64,000 nucleotides of DNA from Spirochaetaceae bacterium (GTDB taxonomy: Bacteria; Spirochaetota; Leptospiria; Leptospirales; Leptonemataceae), in contig PBUB01000002.1 in the NCBI GenBank assembly GCA_002729885.1, positions 115,157-179,156 on the forward strand, written 5' to 3'. Made by a program: the position numbers and the translations under genes. Below, piece by piece: positions 63,540 through 64,000 of the stretch. The first letter of the stretch is position 1, and every line of letters starts with the position of its first letter. Below the pieces are notes generated by a model. It worked only from the letters and a program-made list of their open reading frames with translations. It had not been told where the DNA came from and searched no databases.

Positions 63540-64000
63540 TAATCTATCACAGAAATCGTTCGCGCACGGCCCCGTCCAGTCTTTCCTGTAAACCAATGAT
63601 GCTGTTAATGCGGACTCCTGAGGATGCAGCCTGGACTCGACTCCCGGAACCAATTCCCCGTACTGAAGCCTACCTTTCCTGGATGCATCCTCAATAGCCC
63701 GGGCAACAGGCATGCTCCGGTCCGATCTGAAGAGACCGACTCCGAGCAACCTCACTGGCGCCCGTTGCCGCGTTTTCCCGCTTCAGGACTGCTTTGGTCC
63801 AACTCAAAATGCCCCGGCCGAGGATTTGTCCGCGGCCAGAGCTGAGTCTGAAATCAATAAAATGTAGAAATATTTACATAAATTTTGTTATCAAGTCATG
63901 GACAGCGTCGAGTTTGTCCATTTAGCGGGGAAATCCTTCCGGGATGCAGCAAAAACACAAAACGGGAAGACTACCGAGAATGCACAGAATCCAGACGACT
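63540..64000. other. 461-base end region without a supported gene
   Basis: It should contain the promoter of the minus-strand unit. GGATGCATCC (63681-63690) is a short palindrome. An open reading frame starts at ATG 63944 and runs off the window edge (19 codons), which is too short to judge. The bases near 63860-63900 are AT-rich. Confidence 0.3.

Noticed and set aside
63540..63755. 72-residue N-terminal extension of the ligase-like gene
   Set aside because: The stretch is Arg-rich without a membrane segment and unlike the family; the ATG at 63539 puts the first helix in the usual place.

Overview
The window looks like a chromosomal stretch of a diderm spirochaete of the Leptospirales (Leptospira/Leptonema/Turneriella relatives). 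This is an inference. It rests on relaxed lipoboxes, two 'outer-membrane protein plus cysteine-rich lipoprotein' gene pairs of a leptospiral style, and an O-antigen locus headed by an EPS-type MarR regulator. From memory, marR is also the usual boundary gene of Leptospira rfb loci. I see no tRNA, rRNA, insertion sequence, phage gene or CRISPR array.

Positions 1-8520 hold mostly housekeeping genes: the 3' end of an ammonium transporter, its P-II partner, a membrane SpoIIE-type phosphatase, an alpha/beta hydrolase, a membrane-anchored family 31 glycosidase, a GmhB-like HAD phosphatase, a DUF4395 membrane protein and class II fructose-bisphosphate aldolase. Positions 8520-25500 mix surface proteins with envelope-sugar genes. 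The surface proteins are two paralogous OMP/lipoprotein cassettes (8718-11004 and 20472-22684), a glycine-rich lipoprotein (11197-12990) and a second lipoprotein (24439-25488). The sugar genes are a minus-strand operon (GT-C-like protein, galE, gtrA, FAD oxidoreductase), a 2-hydroxyacid dehydrogenase, an animal-type UDP-glucose dehydrogenase and gmd.

From 25886 to 57744 runs one long, tightly packed plus-strand O-antigen/surface-polysaccharide locus. It starts with a MarR_EPS regulator preceded by two matching inverted repeats 41 bp apart, and by ops-like direct repeats before the first sugar gene. It contains: fcl (with gmd: GDP-L-fucose); a UDP-glucuronate 4-epimerase-like enzyme; a UDP-HexNAc 6-dehydrogenase; neuB-neuC-neuA for a CMP-activated nonulosonic (sialic-like) acid; five unlike methyltransferases; two asparagine-synthase-type amidotransferases, probably making uronamides; six or seven glycosyltransferases; Wzx-like and Wzy-like proteins; and at the end the WbpV-WbpL-WbpM trio. 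That trio makes and loads the first N-acetylated 6-deoxyhexosamine on undecaprenyl phosphate. Many genes overlap by 1-17 bases, so translation is probably coupled.

Tail-to-tail with this locus is a minus-strand group (63539-57751): two O-antigen ligase/polymerase-like proteins, a GT87-like protein and a small membrane-anchored protein of unknown function. The whole makes sense as a Wzx/Wzy-type O-antigen factory with its precursor, assembly and finishing enzymes.
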